Source: Cyanobium sp. Tous-M-B4 | GTDB taxonomy: Bacteria > Cyanobacteriota > Cyanobacteriia > PCC-6307 > Cyanobiaceae | Reading direction: 5' to 3' | Assembly (NCBI RefSeq): GCF_024345395.1 | Contig: NZ_JAGQBA010000003.1 | Span: forward strand, 350,130 to 414,129 | DNA length: 64,000 bases | In this document: piece after piece, positions 1 to 8,900 of the stretch | Layout of the letters: every line of letters starts with the position of its first letter | Position numbering within the stretch: position 1 is the first letter of the stretch | Notes under the pieces: model-generated | Databases searched by the model: none | Seen by the model: only the letters and a program-made list of their open reading frames with translations | Told to the model about the DNA's origin: nothing | Translations under genes and position numbers: made by a program

Positions 1-1426
1 GCAGGAAGGCACCCAGGCTGGCCAGCACATTCCAGAAGGCAAATTCCGGGTCGTAGCTAGAAACCCGCCGGGGCATACCCATCAAACCGAGGGGGTGCAT
101 GGGCAGAAAATTGAGGTTGGCACCGATGAAGGTGAGCAGGAAATGGAGCTTGCCAAGGCCCTCGTAGGGCATGCGGCCAATAAATTTGGGAAACCAGTGA
201 TAGATAGCTGCAAAGATTCCCATCACCGCTGCTCCATAGATCACGTAGTGGAAGTGGCCTACCACGAAATAGGTGTTCGACACGTGAATATCGACCGGCA
301 CCGTGGCAAGCATGATCCCGGTGATGCCGGCAAATACAAAGTTGAACAGACCACCCAGGCAAAAAAGCATCGGGGTGGTGAGTCGCAGTTTGCCGCGCCA
401 AATGGTGCCCAGCCAGGCAAACACCTTCACCCCCGTGGGCACAGCAATCAGCATGGTGGAAAACATAAAGAAGTTGCGCATCCACTGCGCCACCCCACTG
501 GGAAACATGTGGTGCACCCACACAACTAAACCCAGTGCCACGATGATGAAGGAGGCCAGGCAGACGTAGACATAGCCAAACAGTGGCTTGCGTGAATAGA
601 CAGGAAACAGCTCGGAGAAGATGCCAAACACCGGCAGAATGATCACATACACGGCCGGGTGAGAATAAAACCAGAAAAAGTGCTGATAAAGCACTGGGTC
701 GCCACCTCCCTCTGGCTGATAAAAGCTGGTGCCAAAGCTGAGGTCCATCAGCAACATCACCGCCCCACCAGTAAGGGCCGGCAGGCCGATCAACTGCAGA
801 CTTTGGGCTGCAAGAGCCGTCCAGCAATACACGGGCATCCTGAAAAAGCCCATGCCAGGAGCGCGCATCCGCAGAATCGTGGTCACGAAATTGATCGCTC
901 CCATGATCGAGGACACCCCCGAAAGGGCCACGGCTGTGATCCACAGGCCTTGGCCATTAATAAAGTGGCCCAGCGGGTTCTGGGTGCTAACCGGTGGATA
1001 GGACCACCAGCCGGAATAGGCCGGCCCACCAGGAACGAAAAAGCTGCCGATCAACAGGGCGCCGAAAATAGGCACCAGCCAGAAGGCCACCGCATTTAGC
1101 CGCGGAAAGGCCATATCTGGAGCGCCGATCATCGTGGGGATCAGCAGGTTGTTGAGGCCATTCAGCACCGGAAAGATGAACAGGAACAGCATGATTGTTC
1201 CGTGCATCGTGTAGATGCCGTTGTACACCGTGCGATCCACCAGATCAGCCGGGGGTGTAATCAGCTCTCCTCGAATTATCATGGCCAGCAGGCCACCGAT
1301 CAGAAAGAAGAAAAAGGCCGTAACGATGTACTGAATGCCAATCACCTTGGCATCTGTATTGAAGCCGAAGTAACGGCTCCAGGAGGTGTTTTCGGGAGGA
1401 CTGGGCGGGAAGGTAGCGGAGGTCAT
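1..1426 (-). CDS. ctaD: Heme-copper terminal oxidase subunit I, A2-type (ARTO), partial at left edge
   Basis: This membrane subunit holds the low-spin heme and the heme/CuB oxygen-reducing site of a respiratory oxidase. The ATG at 1426 opens 475 codons with no stop before the edge, so the C-terminus is missing. Visible ligands are His75 (low-spin heme), His256 and the adjacent His305-His306 (CuB), and His391 and His393 (hemes). Asp104 and Lys334 match the D- and K-channel positions. Helix VI reads Tyr254-Ser-His-Pro-Ala-Val-Tyr260, the YS signature of A2-type oxidases, instead of the Glu-containing HPEVY of A1 enzymes. The gene starts 5 bases after the ctaC stop, so the two are surely co-transcribed. 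With a CuA-less CtaC, this fits the cyanobacterial alternative respiratory terminal oxidase. ctaE is expected beyond the edge. Confidence 0.95.
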   Translation of the reverse strand, partial: MTSATFPPSPPENTSWSRYFGFNTDAKVIGIQYIVTAFFFFLIGGLLAMIIRGELITPPADLVDRTVYNGIYTMHGTIMLFLFIFPVLNGLNNLLIPTMIGAPDMAFPRLNAVAFWLVPIFGALLIGSFFVPGGPAYSGWWSYPPVSTQNPLGHFINGQGLWITAVALSGVSSIMGAINFVTTILRMRAPGMGFFRMPVYCWTALAAQSLQLIGLPALTGGAVMLLMDLSFGTSFYQPEGGGDPVLYQHFFWFYSHPAVYVIILPVFGIFSELFPVYSRKPLFGYVYVCLASFIIVALGLVVWVHHMFPSGVAQWMRNFFMFSTMLIAVPTGVKVFAWLGTIWRGKLRLTTPMLFCLGGLFNFVFAGITGIMLATVPVDIHVSNTYFVVGHFHYVIYGAAVMGIFAAIYHWFPKFIGRMPYEGLGKLHFLLTFIGANLNFLPMHPLGLMGMPRRVSSYDPEFAFWNVLASLGAFL

Positions 1427-1431
1427 CGGGC

Positions 1432-2379
1432 TCAGGCGTCGTGCGGCAGGGAGTTGGATCCGGGAACGTTCACCTGGGGCGGTGGGGCTGGTGGCACGGT
1501 GGCCCAGCCTGGGTTTTTGAGCTGTTTGCGCTCGCCGTATTCGATTACTGCATCACTTAAACCAGGCTGCAACGGCTGGCTAGCGGCGTTCTTCAGCCAA
1601 GCCTGGTAAGCCTCGGGGCTCTCGACCACCACATCGGCCTGGTTGGCGGCAAACCAGGTGCCACTGAACTGGGAATCGCGCAGGCGGTAGCGCCCCTGCC
1701 GCGTTGGCGTGAGATTGAAGTTGATCGCCCGGCCAGGGATTACGTCCTGCTTGAGGCGGAAAGCTGGAATGTAAAAGCCATGAATTACGTCGTCTGACAC
1801 CAAACGGAAGCTGACGGGCTGATCAACCGGCAGATGCAGCTCGGTGGTGGAAACATTGACGCTTGGATAGCTAAATTCCCAAGACCACTGGCGGGCAATC
1901 ACCTCCACCTGCTCGGCCGGCAAGCGATCGGCGGCGTAGCCCCCCTGGTCTTCCACCGGATTAGCCAAATGGATGTGCTCCATCGGCCCAAGAACTCCGA
2001 GTTTGGTGTTGACGCGCATGGCGTAAACCGCGATAGCCATCACCAGCAGTAAGGGAATGACCGTCCAGATCACCTCGAGCCGGGTATTTCCCTCAATCGG
2101 CTCCGCATCGCTCTCGTCGTATTTCTCGGCGCGGTGCTTAATCAGCACCCAAGCCATCACCGACACCACCCCCCCAAACACAAACGTACCGATGCCCGTT
2201 TCAAAGCTGAACAGCCCATCCACCAGTGGTGCTGCGGTCGAGGCCTGCACAGGCAACCAGCGATATGCCTGCTGGGCCATCCACCAGCTCAAGGCCACCA
2301 ACAGCCCAATCCAAGCCAGCAAGCCGGCCAAGCCGGCGCTGCTGATTGGTGGGCGGGAGCGGTCAGAGGAGTTACTCAC
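1432..2379 (-). CDS. ctaC: Terminal oxidase subunit II lacking the CuA site (ARTO-type CtaC)
   Basis: The 315-aa protein has two N-terminal membrane helices (about 18-38 and 102-122, plus a hydrophobic stretch near 62-80) and a cupredoxin domain on the p-side. The aromatic motif RQWSWEFSYP (163-172) and DVIH (197-200) are kept. The block that normally carries Cys-Ser-Glu-x-Cys-x3-His-x2-Met reads Asp235, Gln237, Ser239, Phe243 and Asn246. All CuA ligand positions there are therefore lost, although His200 remains. Cyanobacterial ARTO subunit II is known to lack CuA and is thought to take electrons from quinol or another donor. The start codon overlaps the upstream DUF2231 gene by 4 bases. The assignment to oxidase subunit II is firm. 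The electron donor is inference. Confidence 0.93.
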   Translation of the reverse strand: MSNSSDRSRPPISSAGLAGLLAWIGLLVALSWWMAQQAYRWLPVQASTAAPLVDGLFSFETGIGTFVFGGVVSVMAWVLIKHRAEKYDESDAEPIEGNTRLEVIWTVIPLLLVMAIAVYAMRVNTKLGVLGPMEHIHLANPVEDQGGYAADRLPAEQVEVIARQWSWEFSYPSVNVSTTELHLPVDQPVSFRLVSDDVIHGFYIPAFRLKQDVIPGRAINFNLTPTRQGRYRLRDSQFSGTWFAANQADVVVESPEAYQAWLKNAASQPLQPGLSDAVIEYGERKQLKNPGWATVPPAPPPQVNVPGSNSLPHDA

Positions 2380-2999
2380 GGCAGGGCCTCGGTGAGATCA
2401 GCGCCAGCGGCAAGAAGTTGGTCGGCGGTGATGTGAACACCGAATTCAGCTGCAAGCTCGGCGCCGAGGGTGCCGTGCAGCCCGATCACAAGAAATAACC
2501 CCAGGCCCACCAGCAGGTAGAGCCACTGCACCTGACGCCCCATGTCACGGCGCCAGACAAAGCGCTGATAGCCGCGCCACACCGTCATGGCGACGATCAC
2601 CAGCAGGATCACAACCCCACCGACGCCATGCACAAGCATCGTCTCCATGCTCTGCAGTCCGATGCTGCTGGTGACTCCGGGCAGGGGCACTGCCAGCAGC
2701 ATTTCGTAGAAGCCGGCAGCCACCGTGAAGAAGGTAACGATGGAGCAGGCCAGCAGGTTGTACCAACCCACATCGTGGAAGCCCCCGCGGGTTACGGGCA
2801 GGGCTAGAAAGCGAAACACCCGCTTCTCCACCGGATATAGGGCGCCGGCAATATCGAAGGCGATGGCAATAACGAACAGACCGATCGTGAAATGCACCAG
2901 GTTTGGATGAATTGGCAGGGCATAGGGAAGCCCGTTGGGCCCAAGATCAGCTGCCAACTGCTCAATCGGTGAGCCCGCCGGAATGAAGGCAGCCATCAC
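2376..2999 (-). CDS. DUF2231 membrane protein (oxidase-associated)
   Basis: The 207-aa polytopic membrane protein belongs to the DUF2231 family. Its signature HPNLVHFTIG lies near residues 31-40, followed by three further hydrophobic segments (about 40-55, 105-130 and 145-175). Several His residues sit in or near the helices (HP..VHF, the VHGVGG segment and a GLHGTLG loop), a pattern compatible with heme binding, which the sequence alone does not prove. It overlaps the preceding DUF2231 gene and the following ctaC gene by 4 bases each, so it is part of the oxidase operon. It is a distant paralogue of its neighbour. An assembly or electron-transfer role for the alternative oxidase is inference. 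Confidence 0.85.
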   Translation of the reverse strand: MMAAFIPAGSPIEQLAADLGPNGLPYALPIHPNLVHFTIGLFVIAIAFDIAGALYPVEKRVFRFLALPVTRGGFHDVGWYNLLACSIVTFFTVAAGFYEMLLAVPLPGVTSSIGLQSMETMLVHGVGGVVILLVIVAMTVWRGYQRFVWRRDMGRQVQWLYLLVGLGLFLVIGLHGTLGAELAAEFGVHITADQLLAAGADLTEALP

Positions 3000-3511
3000 A
3001 CCAGCCCTGAGCGCATGGCTTGCACCACCGGCACTGTGTGCAGGCCGTACACCCAGATCAACTGATTACCAAGGGTGACCTGCAAAACGATCAGGGCACT
3101 GAGCAGCCCACCAGCGCCAAGAAATGCCAATGGCAACTGCTGGGGGTCCTTACTGCGTATTACATAACGCCAGCCCGACATCAGCGACAACACCCCAGCC
3201 AACGACCAACCGATCGTGCTGTGCAGATTGAGAATGTCGCGGGAGGCGCCATAGGGATTGGCCAACCCCGCTTCAATCTGGCCAAACATAATTGCCACAA
3301 AGATAGCGGCTGTGGCAAAAAGAAGATTCCAAAAGCTGACCTCAAACAGAGCTGGCCGGCGAGTTACAACTCCGATGAGATCAAATACAAAGGTAATCAG
3401 CCCCATGGCGATCACAAAGTGCACAACGATCGGATGGATGGTGTCCATCCAAGGGAGGTTGTGGTCGTTGAGCGGCGGTAGCAGCTCAAGCATGGTGCCC
3501 ATACCAATCAC
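2996..3511 (-). CDS. DUF2231 membrane protein, first gene of the oxidase operon
   Basis: The 171-aa membrane protein carries the DUF2231 signature HPIVVHFVIA near residues 26-35 and three more helices. I chose the GTG at 3511 because GGAGAT lies 5 bases before it (GGAG about 7 bases); an ATG three codons downstream (3502) is the alternative. It overlaps the next gene by an ATGA. Like its paralogue it has His residues close to the membrane (HPxVVHF, NLHSTIGW and GLHT). It leads the transcript DUF2231-DUF2231-ctaC-ctaD, and the promoter should lie in the 137 bases that separate it from the divergent HdeD-like gene. Confidence 0.85.
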   Translation of the reverse strand: MIGMGTMLELLPPLNDHNLPWMDTIHPIVVHFVIAMGLITFVFDLIGVVTRRPALFEVSFWNLLFATAAIFVAIMFGQIEAGLANPYGASRDILNLHSTIGWSLAGVLSLMSGWRYVIRSKDPQQLPLAFLGAGGLLSALIVLQVTLGNQLIWVYGLHTVPVVQAMRSGLV

Positions 3512-3648
3512 GATTGATCTCCACGCTGGAGAGAGCCATCCAGCAACGCCTAAAGCTGTGATGCTTTGCTACATAGCAATGAGCATTTCCTGACAGCCAG
3601 CCCTTGTTGCGCGGCGATTAAAGTTGCTGACTAACTGCTTTTATATCG

Positions 3649-4167
3649 GTGACAGTTCCCGCTTCTCCCGCCCTGCGCTGGGTCACCGCAGCCCTGCTGT
3701 TTGCTGCTGCCGGGCTGTCAGTGGTGCTGCCATTTGTCTCGGCCACCTTGCTCACCATCGCCGTTGGGGCCGTATCGGTGATTGCCGGAGTGTCCCAAAT
3801 ACTGCGTCTCACTGGCGAAGCCGATATCAAAGGAAAAATCTTCCGCCTGTTCTCAGGCCTGCTTTATCTGGGCGGCGGCATATGGGTGCTGGCATTCCCA
3901 GTTGCCAGTGAGGTGAGCTTGACGCTGTTTGTCGGCTTTCTGCTTGCTTTTGAGGGCGTAATGGAGCTAGCCGCCGCGGCCACCGGCCAGGGAGCGGCCC
4001 GCGGCTTAGTGCTGATTGACGGCATAGTCACCGCCGTACTCGGCGGCATGCTGATTGCCGAGTGGCCCTCCGACAGCATCTGGGCCATCGGCATGTTGTT
4101 TGGCATTGGCATGGCGTTTTCCGCCATCAACCTGCTCACGGCCCCACCAAGCCAGCCGGCCAGTTGA
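3649..4167 (+). CDS. HdeD / DUF308 family membrane protein
   Basis: The 172-aa protein has six hydrophobic helices in pairs, the layout of the HdeD (DUF308) family, whose E. coli founder is linked to acid resistance at high cell density. The GTG at 3649 is the start used. The C-terminus runs 32 bases into the 3' end of the convergent ggt gene. The gene is divergent from the oxidase operon, and nothing in the context points to a more precise role. Family membership is well supported by the helix pattern and repeated small residues. The physiological role here is unknown. Confidence 0.8.
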   Translation: MTVPASPALRWVTAALLFAAAGLSVVLPFVSATLLTIAVGAVSVIAGVSQILRLTGEADIKGKIFRLFSGLLYLGGGIWVLAFPVASEVSLTLFVGFLLAFEGVMELAAAATGQGAARGLVLIDGIVTAVLGGMLIAEWPSDSIWAIGMLFGIGMAFSAINLLTAPPSQPAS

Positions 4168-5956
4168 GCGGCAGCTCGCCAATGGCCGCCGCATCGAGGC
4201 GGCGGGGATCAGCCACCCCCAAGCTGCCGCCCTCCGGCAACACCTCAACGCTGTTTGCCGATCCCATAGCGGCCGTAACAACTACTCGGTGGCCTTTCGC
4301 CTCCAGTAACCCCACGGTGTCAGGGCTGAGTCCCTGCTCCACGCTGATCTGATCGGGCCAGAGCTGGGAGTGGATGCGGGGGCTGGCCACGGCTGAGGCC
4401 AAGTTCAAGCCGTGCACCAGGCGGTTGAGCAGCACTTGCAACACCGTTGTGATGATGCGGCTGCCGCCAGGGCTGCCGGTAGCCAGCCAGGGCCTGCCAT
4501 CGGGGCGAAACACCAAGGTGGGCGTCATCGAGCTCAGGGGTCGCTTGCCCGGGGCGATGGCGTTAGCGCTGCCCTGCACTAGGCCGTAGGCATTGGCCAC
4601 GCCGGGCTTGGCGGTGAAGTCGTCCATCTCGTTGTTGAGCAGGAAACCGGCACCAGGAACGCTGATGCCACTGCCGTAGGCGAAGTTGAGGGTGGTGGTG
4701 AGGGCCACCAGCCCGCCCTGAGGGTCGGCCACTGAAAGGTGGGTGGTGTTGGTGCCGCCACCCTGGAAGCCCTGGTCCGCTAGCTCGCTAGCGGGGCGAT
4801 GGCGCTGAAGCTGAATCTGGGCCCTCAACCGCTGCGCATGGGCCGCACTAAGCAAGCGCTCCAACGGCATCGCCACCTGGTCGGGATCGCCTAGCCAGTG
4901 GTTGCGATCGCGATAGGCGAGGTTCATCGCCTCCACCATCCGGTGCAGGCTGGCGGCACTGTTGAGACCCAGCTCGGCCAGGGGCATGGGCTCGAGCACC
5001 TGGAGCAACTGCACCAGGGTGACCCCACCACCACTGGGGGGCGGCATGGTGAGCACGGGATGGTTGCGGAATCTCACCTGCAGGGGGCGCACCAGCTGGG
5101 CCCGGTAGCCCTTGAGGTCGGCATGGCGAATCAGACCGCCCCGTTGGCGCATCAAGGTCACCAATGCGTCAGCGATCGGACCCTCGTAGAAGCCCGGCTC
5201 GCCCTGGGCGGCGATGCGCCGCAGGCTGGCGGCAAGCAGGGGCTGGCGCCACAGCTGGGCAGGTCGCAGGGGGCGCTTGAGAAACAGCTGGCTGGAGGTG
5301 GGGTCTGACTGCAGCAGGGATGTGGCCTGGCGCAGGGAATCGGCCAGTTCCTTGCCCACAGGAAAACCGCGGCTGGCAAGGCGGATCGCCGGCGCCATCA
5401 CCGCGGCCCGAGAGAGCCGGCCATAGCAGCGCTGGCTCAGCAACAGACCGGCTGGGCTGCCAGGCACGGCCACACTCAACAGGCTGCGGGTGGCCCGCTC
5501 ACGATCCACCTCGCCTTCGGGGCCGAGGAACATCTCAGCGGTGGCTGCTAGGGGCGCCGTCTCGCGAAAGTTCACGGCCACCGCCGTGCCGCGGCCAAGG
5601 CGCAGCTCCGGGGGGGTGGGGCAGCCCCGGCCCGCAGCCGGTGATGGCCCGGGTAGCCACAGCAACAAAAAACCACCGCCGCCCAGGTTGCCCGCCTGGG
5701 GCAGGGTGACCGCCAGGGCAAAGGCCGTGGCCACCGCCGCATCCACCGCATTGCCGCCGCTGGCCAGGATCTCAGCGCCTGCTTGGGATGCCCAGCGCTC
5801 CTGGCTGGCCACCATGCCGGCGGCAGACCACTGGGGGTGGAAGCGCTGGCTGCGCTCCTGCAGCACCTCTGCCTGGGCTGGCGAAGCCAGCACCGCCACC
5901 AGCGCTAGCCTCGACCATTTCAACCGATTCGGCCACTTAACGACAACAGCGCTCAT
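4136..5956 (-). CDS. ggt: Gamma-glutamyltransferase (Ntn hydrolase), exported
   Basis: The 606-aa precursor cleaves or transfers the gamma-glutamyl group of glutathione and related peptides. An N-terminal signal sequence ends near ASPAQA. The large-subunit motif AGGNAVDAAVA lies near residue 66. The small subunit should start at the conserved TTHLSVAD block (about residue 405), whose Thr is the autocatalytic nucleophile. The oxyanion and binding motifs follow (NNEMDDF, and the P-L-S-S-M-T-P block). The ATG overlaps the stop of the 5-oxoprolinase gene by 4 bases, so both enzymes of glutathione breakdown are made from one transcript. The 3' end overlaps the convergent HdeD-like gene. Confidence 0.95.
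   Translation of the reverse strand: MSAVVVKWPNRLKWSRLALVAVLASPAQAEVLQERSQRFHPQWSAAGMVASQERWASQAGAEILASGGNAVDAAVATAFALAVTLPQAGNLGGGGFLLLWLPGPSPAAGRGCPTPPELRLGRGTAVAVNFRETAPLAATAEMFLGPEGEVDRERATRSLLSVAVPGSPAGLLLSQRCYGRLSRAAVMAPAIRLASRGFPVGKELADSLRQATSLLQSDPTSSQLFLKRPLRPAQLWRQPLLAASLRRIAAQGEPGFYEGPIADALVTLMRQRGGLIRHADLKGYRAQLVRPLQVRFRNHPVLTMPPPSGGGVTLVQLLQVLEPMPLAELGLNSAASLHRMVEAMNLAYRDRNHWLGDPDQVAMPLERLLSAAHAQRLRAQIQLQRHRPASELADQGFQGGGTNTTHLSVADPQGGLVALTTTLNFAYGSGISVPGAGFLLNNEMDDFTAKPGVANAYGLVQGSANAIAPGKRPLSSMTPTLVFRPDGRPWLATGSPGGSRIITTVLQVLLNRLVHGLNLASAVASPRIHSQLWPDQISVEQGLSPDTVGLLEAKGHRVVVTAAMGSANSVEVLPEGGSLGVADPRRLDAAAIGELPLNWPAGLVGP
4904..4911. repeat. HIP1 octamer GCGATCGC
   Basis: This perfect copy of the highly iterated palindrome of cyanobacterial genomes lies inside ggt. 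It supports the taxonomic assignment. No local function is implied. Confidence 0.7.
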
Positions 5957-8900
5957 GGCCTGCTGGGGGCGCCGTAGCCGCCACCGCCGGGGGTCTCAAT
6001 GCGCAGGGCTTCACCGGGCTGGAGCTCCAGCTCGCAGCAGCCGTCGAGCTGCCGGCTCGAGCCATCAACACCGATCCAGGTGTTGCGGCCGCAGGCGCCC
6101 GGCAGCCCGCCGGCCAACCCCGCGGGAGCCACCCGCCGCGCACCAGAGATCAAGGCAACGGTCATCGGGGCCAAAAAACGTAACTGCCGCACCGCCCCAT
6201 CGCCGCCACGAAACCGCCCATCCCCGCCCGATCCGGCCCGGATCCCAAAGCGCTCCAGCCGCACCGGAAAGCGCGTTTCCAAAATTTCCGGGTCGGTGAT
6301 ACGGGAGTTGGTCATGTGGCTCTGCACAGCGGCCGCCCCGTCAAAGCCGGCACCACCGGGGCGGATGCCAGCACCGCTGCCTCCACCGATCGTTTCGTAG
6401 TACTGGCATTGGCCATTGCCAAAGCTGAGGTTGTTCATCGTGCCCTGGGCGGCGGCTTGCACCCCCAGCGCCGCAAACAGAGCGTTGGCTACCGCTTGGG
6501 AGATTTCCACATTGCCGGCAACCACCGCCGCCGGTGGATTGGGATGCAGCAGGGAGCCCGGAGGCACGATCAGCTCGATCGGCTCAAAGCAACCGGCATT
6601 GAGGGGGATCTGTTCACCCACCAAGCAGCGAAACACGTAGAGCACCACCGCCTTGGTTACGGCTAAAGGGGCGTTGAGATTGCCGCTGTGCTGGGGCGAG
6701 GTGCCGCTGAAATCAACCTGAACCCGGCGAGCCTCAGCGTCGATGCGAACAGCTACCTGGATGAAGGCGCCGTGGTCGAGCTCCACCCGGGCGGACCCGT
6801 CGCTTAGGTGCGCAAGCGCCCGACCAACCGCCTCTGCAGCGTGGGCCTGCCCGTGGGCCATGTAGGCCCGCACCTCTTCGAGGCCATGGCGCTCAATCAA
6901 GCGCCCCAGCTCCTGAACACCCAGCCGATTAGCCGCCGCCTGGGCCTGCAGATCGGCAAGCAACTGGTCGGGGTTGCGCACTGGATGGCTACCTGCGGCT
7001 AGTCGCTGCCGCCACAGCGACTCATCAAAGTTGCCATTTCTCAAAAAGGGCACGTTGTCGAGTAGCAGGCCCTCATCGTCGATGCTGCGACTGAAGGCCG
7101 GCATCGAGCCAGGGGTGATGCCGCCCACATCGGCGTGGTGGCCGCGGCAGGCCACAAAAAACAAAGGGGCCCCAGCCTGGGAGTCGCCCAAGCCAGGGAC
7201 AAAAACCGGCGTAATGGCGGTGATGTCTGGAAGGTGGGTGCCACCGTTGTAGGGATTGTTTGACAGCACCACATCGCCAGAAGCCAATGGGGCGCGCTCG
7301 CCCCGGGCGATGGCCGCAAGCAGGCTGACCACGCTGTCGCCCATCGAACCAAGGTGCACCGGGATATGGGGGGCATTGGCTACCAGCTGACCCGCAGCAT
7401 CGAAGAGGGCGCAGGAGAAATCGAGCCGCTCGCGGATGTTCACCGAGCGGGCGCTCTGCTGCAGCCGCCCACCCATCTGTTCGGCGATGGCCGCAAAGCG
7501 GTGGTTGTAGAGCTCAAGCAGGGTGGGATCGGGCCCCTGCTCCACATGTTGAACAGCCTGGTCACCAGCCTGGCCAACCCCGCTGCTGGCCGCCGCCGCG
7601 CCTTCCCGCTCCAACAGCAGGGCTCCATCGGCTAGCACCAGGGCTTGCCAGCCGGGCTCCAGCACGGTGGTGGTGGTCGCATCGACAACCAGGGCTGGAC
7701 CCGCGAGCCGTTGCTGGGGCTGCAGCTGGGAGCGCTGCCACAGCGGCACCGGCTGCCAGCCAGCCGCCTCGCCCAGCCACAGGGGAGTGGTTGGGGCAAG
7801 CGGGGCTGCAGCAACAGCTCCAGTCTCCGCCTGCCCTCCAGCCACCGCCTGGCCTCCAGCAACAGCCTGCCCTCCAACCACCGCCGGGGGAGCCAGCTCC
7901 ACCAGCAGGCGCTCCACGATCCAATCTTCGCCCACCGGGCGATAGCCGAAGCGCTGCAGATGGGCGGCGCTAAAAGCACGCTGCAGGTCTTCCACCCCTT
8001 GCTCGTCTGGCAACCACGCCACCTCCAGACCCCGCTCACTGCCGGCGGCCCGCAGCTCCAGCTGCACCCCAATCCGGCCTGTTGCCCCCTCGGCCAAATC
8101 CCCCAGCCGGCGCAGGTCGGCGAGCCCCTGCTGCTCCAGCTCGGCGCAGCGCTGACGCAGCTGGGGCAGGTTGTCGGAGCGCAGCGGCAACCGCGGCGAG
8201 CACTCCAGCAGCAGCCTCTGCTCGGCCATGCCGAGGCCATAGGCGGAAAGCACCCCCGCCAAGGGGTGGAGCAACACCCGCGTCACAGCCAGCACCTCGG
8301 CCAGGCGGCAGGCATGCTGACCGCCAGCCCCGCCGTAGCTCACCAACAGGGCCTGGCGCAGGTCGTGGCCGCGTTGGATCGAGATGCGGCGCAGGGCTTC
8401 TGCCATCGTTTCAATGGCGATCTGCAGGGCCCCTGCCGCCAGCCGCTCCGGACTAATCCCAGGTGCCACCGAGGCCATCTCAAGCGCCAGCTCCGCAAAC
8501 CCTCGCCGCACCGCTTCCCCATCAGCGGCTTGGTCGCCCTTGGGGCCAAACACCGCTGGCAGGGCGGCAAGCGGCAGACGGCCGAGCAGCACGTTGGCAT
8601 CGGTGATGGTGAGCGGCCCGCCGCGGCGGTAAGCCGCCGGACCGGGATCAGCTCCTGCAGAAACGGGCCCAACCTGCAGCCGCCTGCCGTCAAAGCGCAA
8701 CACCGACCCGCCGCCAGCAGCCACGGTGTGAATCGGCAACATCGGAGCTTGCAATTCCAACCCAGCGATCTCGGTGGCAGGGCTGCGCTCCCAGGCCAGA
8801 TCACCGCCAGCGTTTGAGAGGCAGCGGTCATCGAAATGGAACACATCGGTGGAGGTGCCACCCATGTCGAAACCAACAATCGGCTGAGGCGGCAGCCCAG

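Noticed and set aside
57..944. Long minus-strand ORF of 295 codons
   Set aside because: It is an alternative frame of ctaD, whose own frame shows all heme and copper ligands.
7645..8817. Plus-strand ORF of 390 codons antisense to 5-oxoprolinase
   Set aside because: It is His/Gln/Pro-rich with no domain, which is typical antisense shadow of a GC-rich gene with conserved HyuA motifs.
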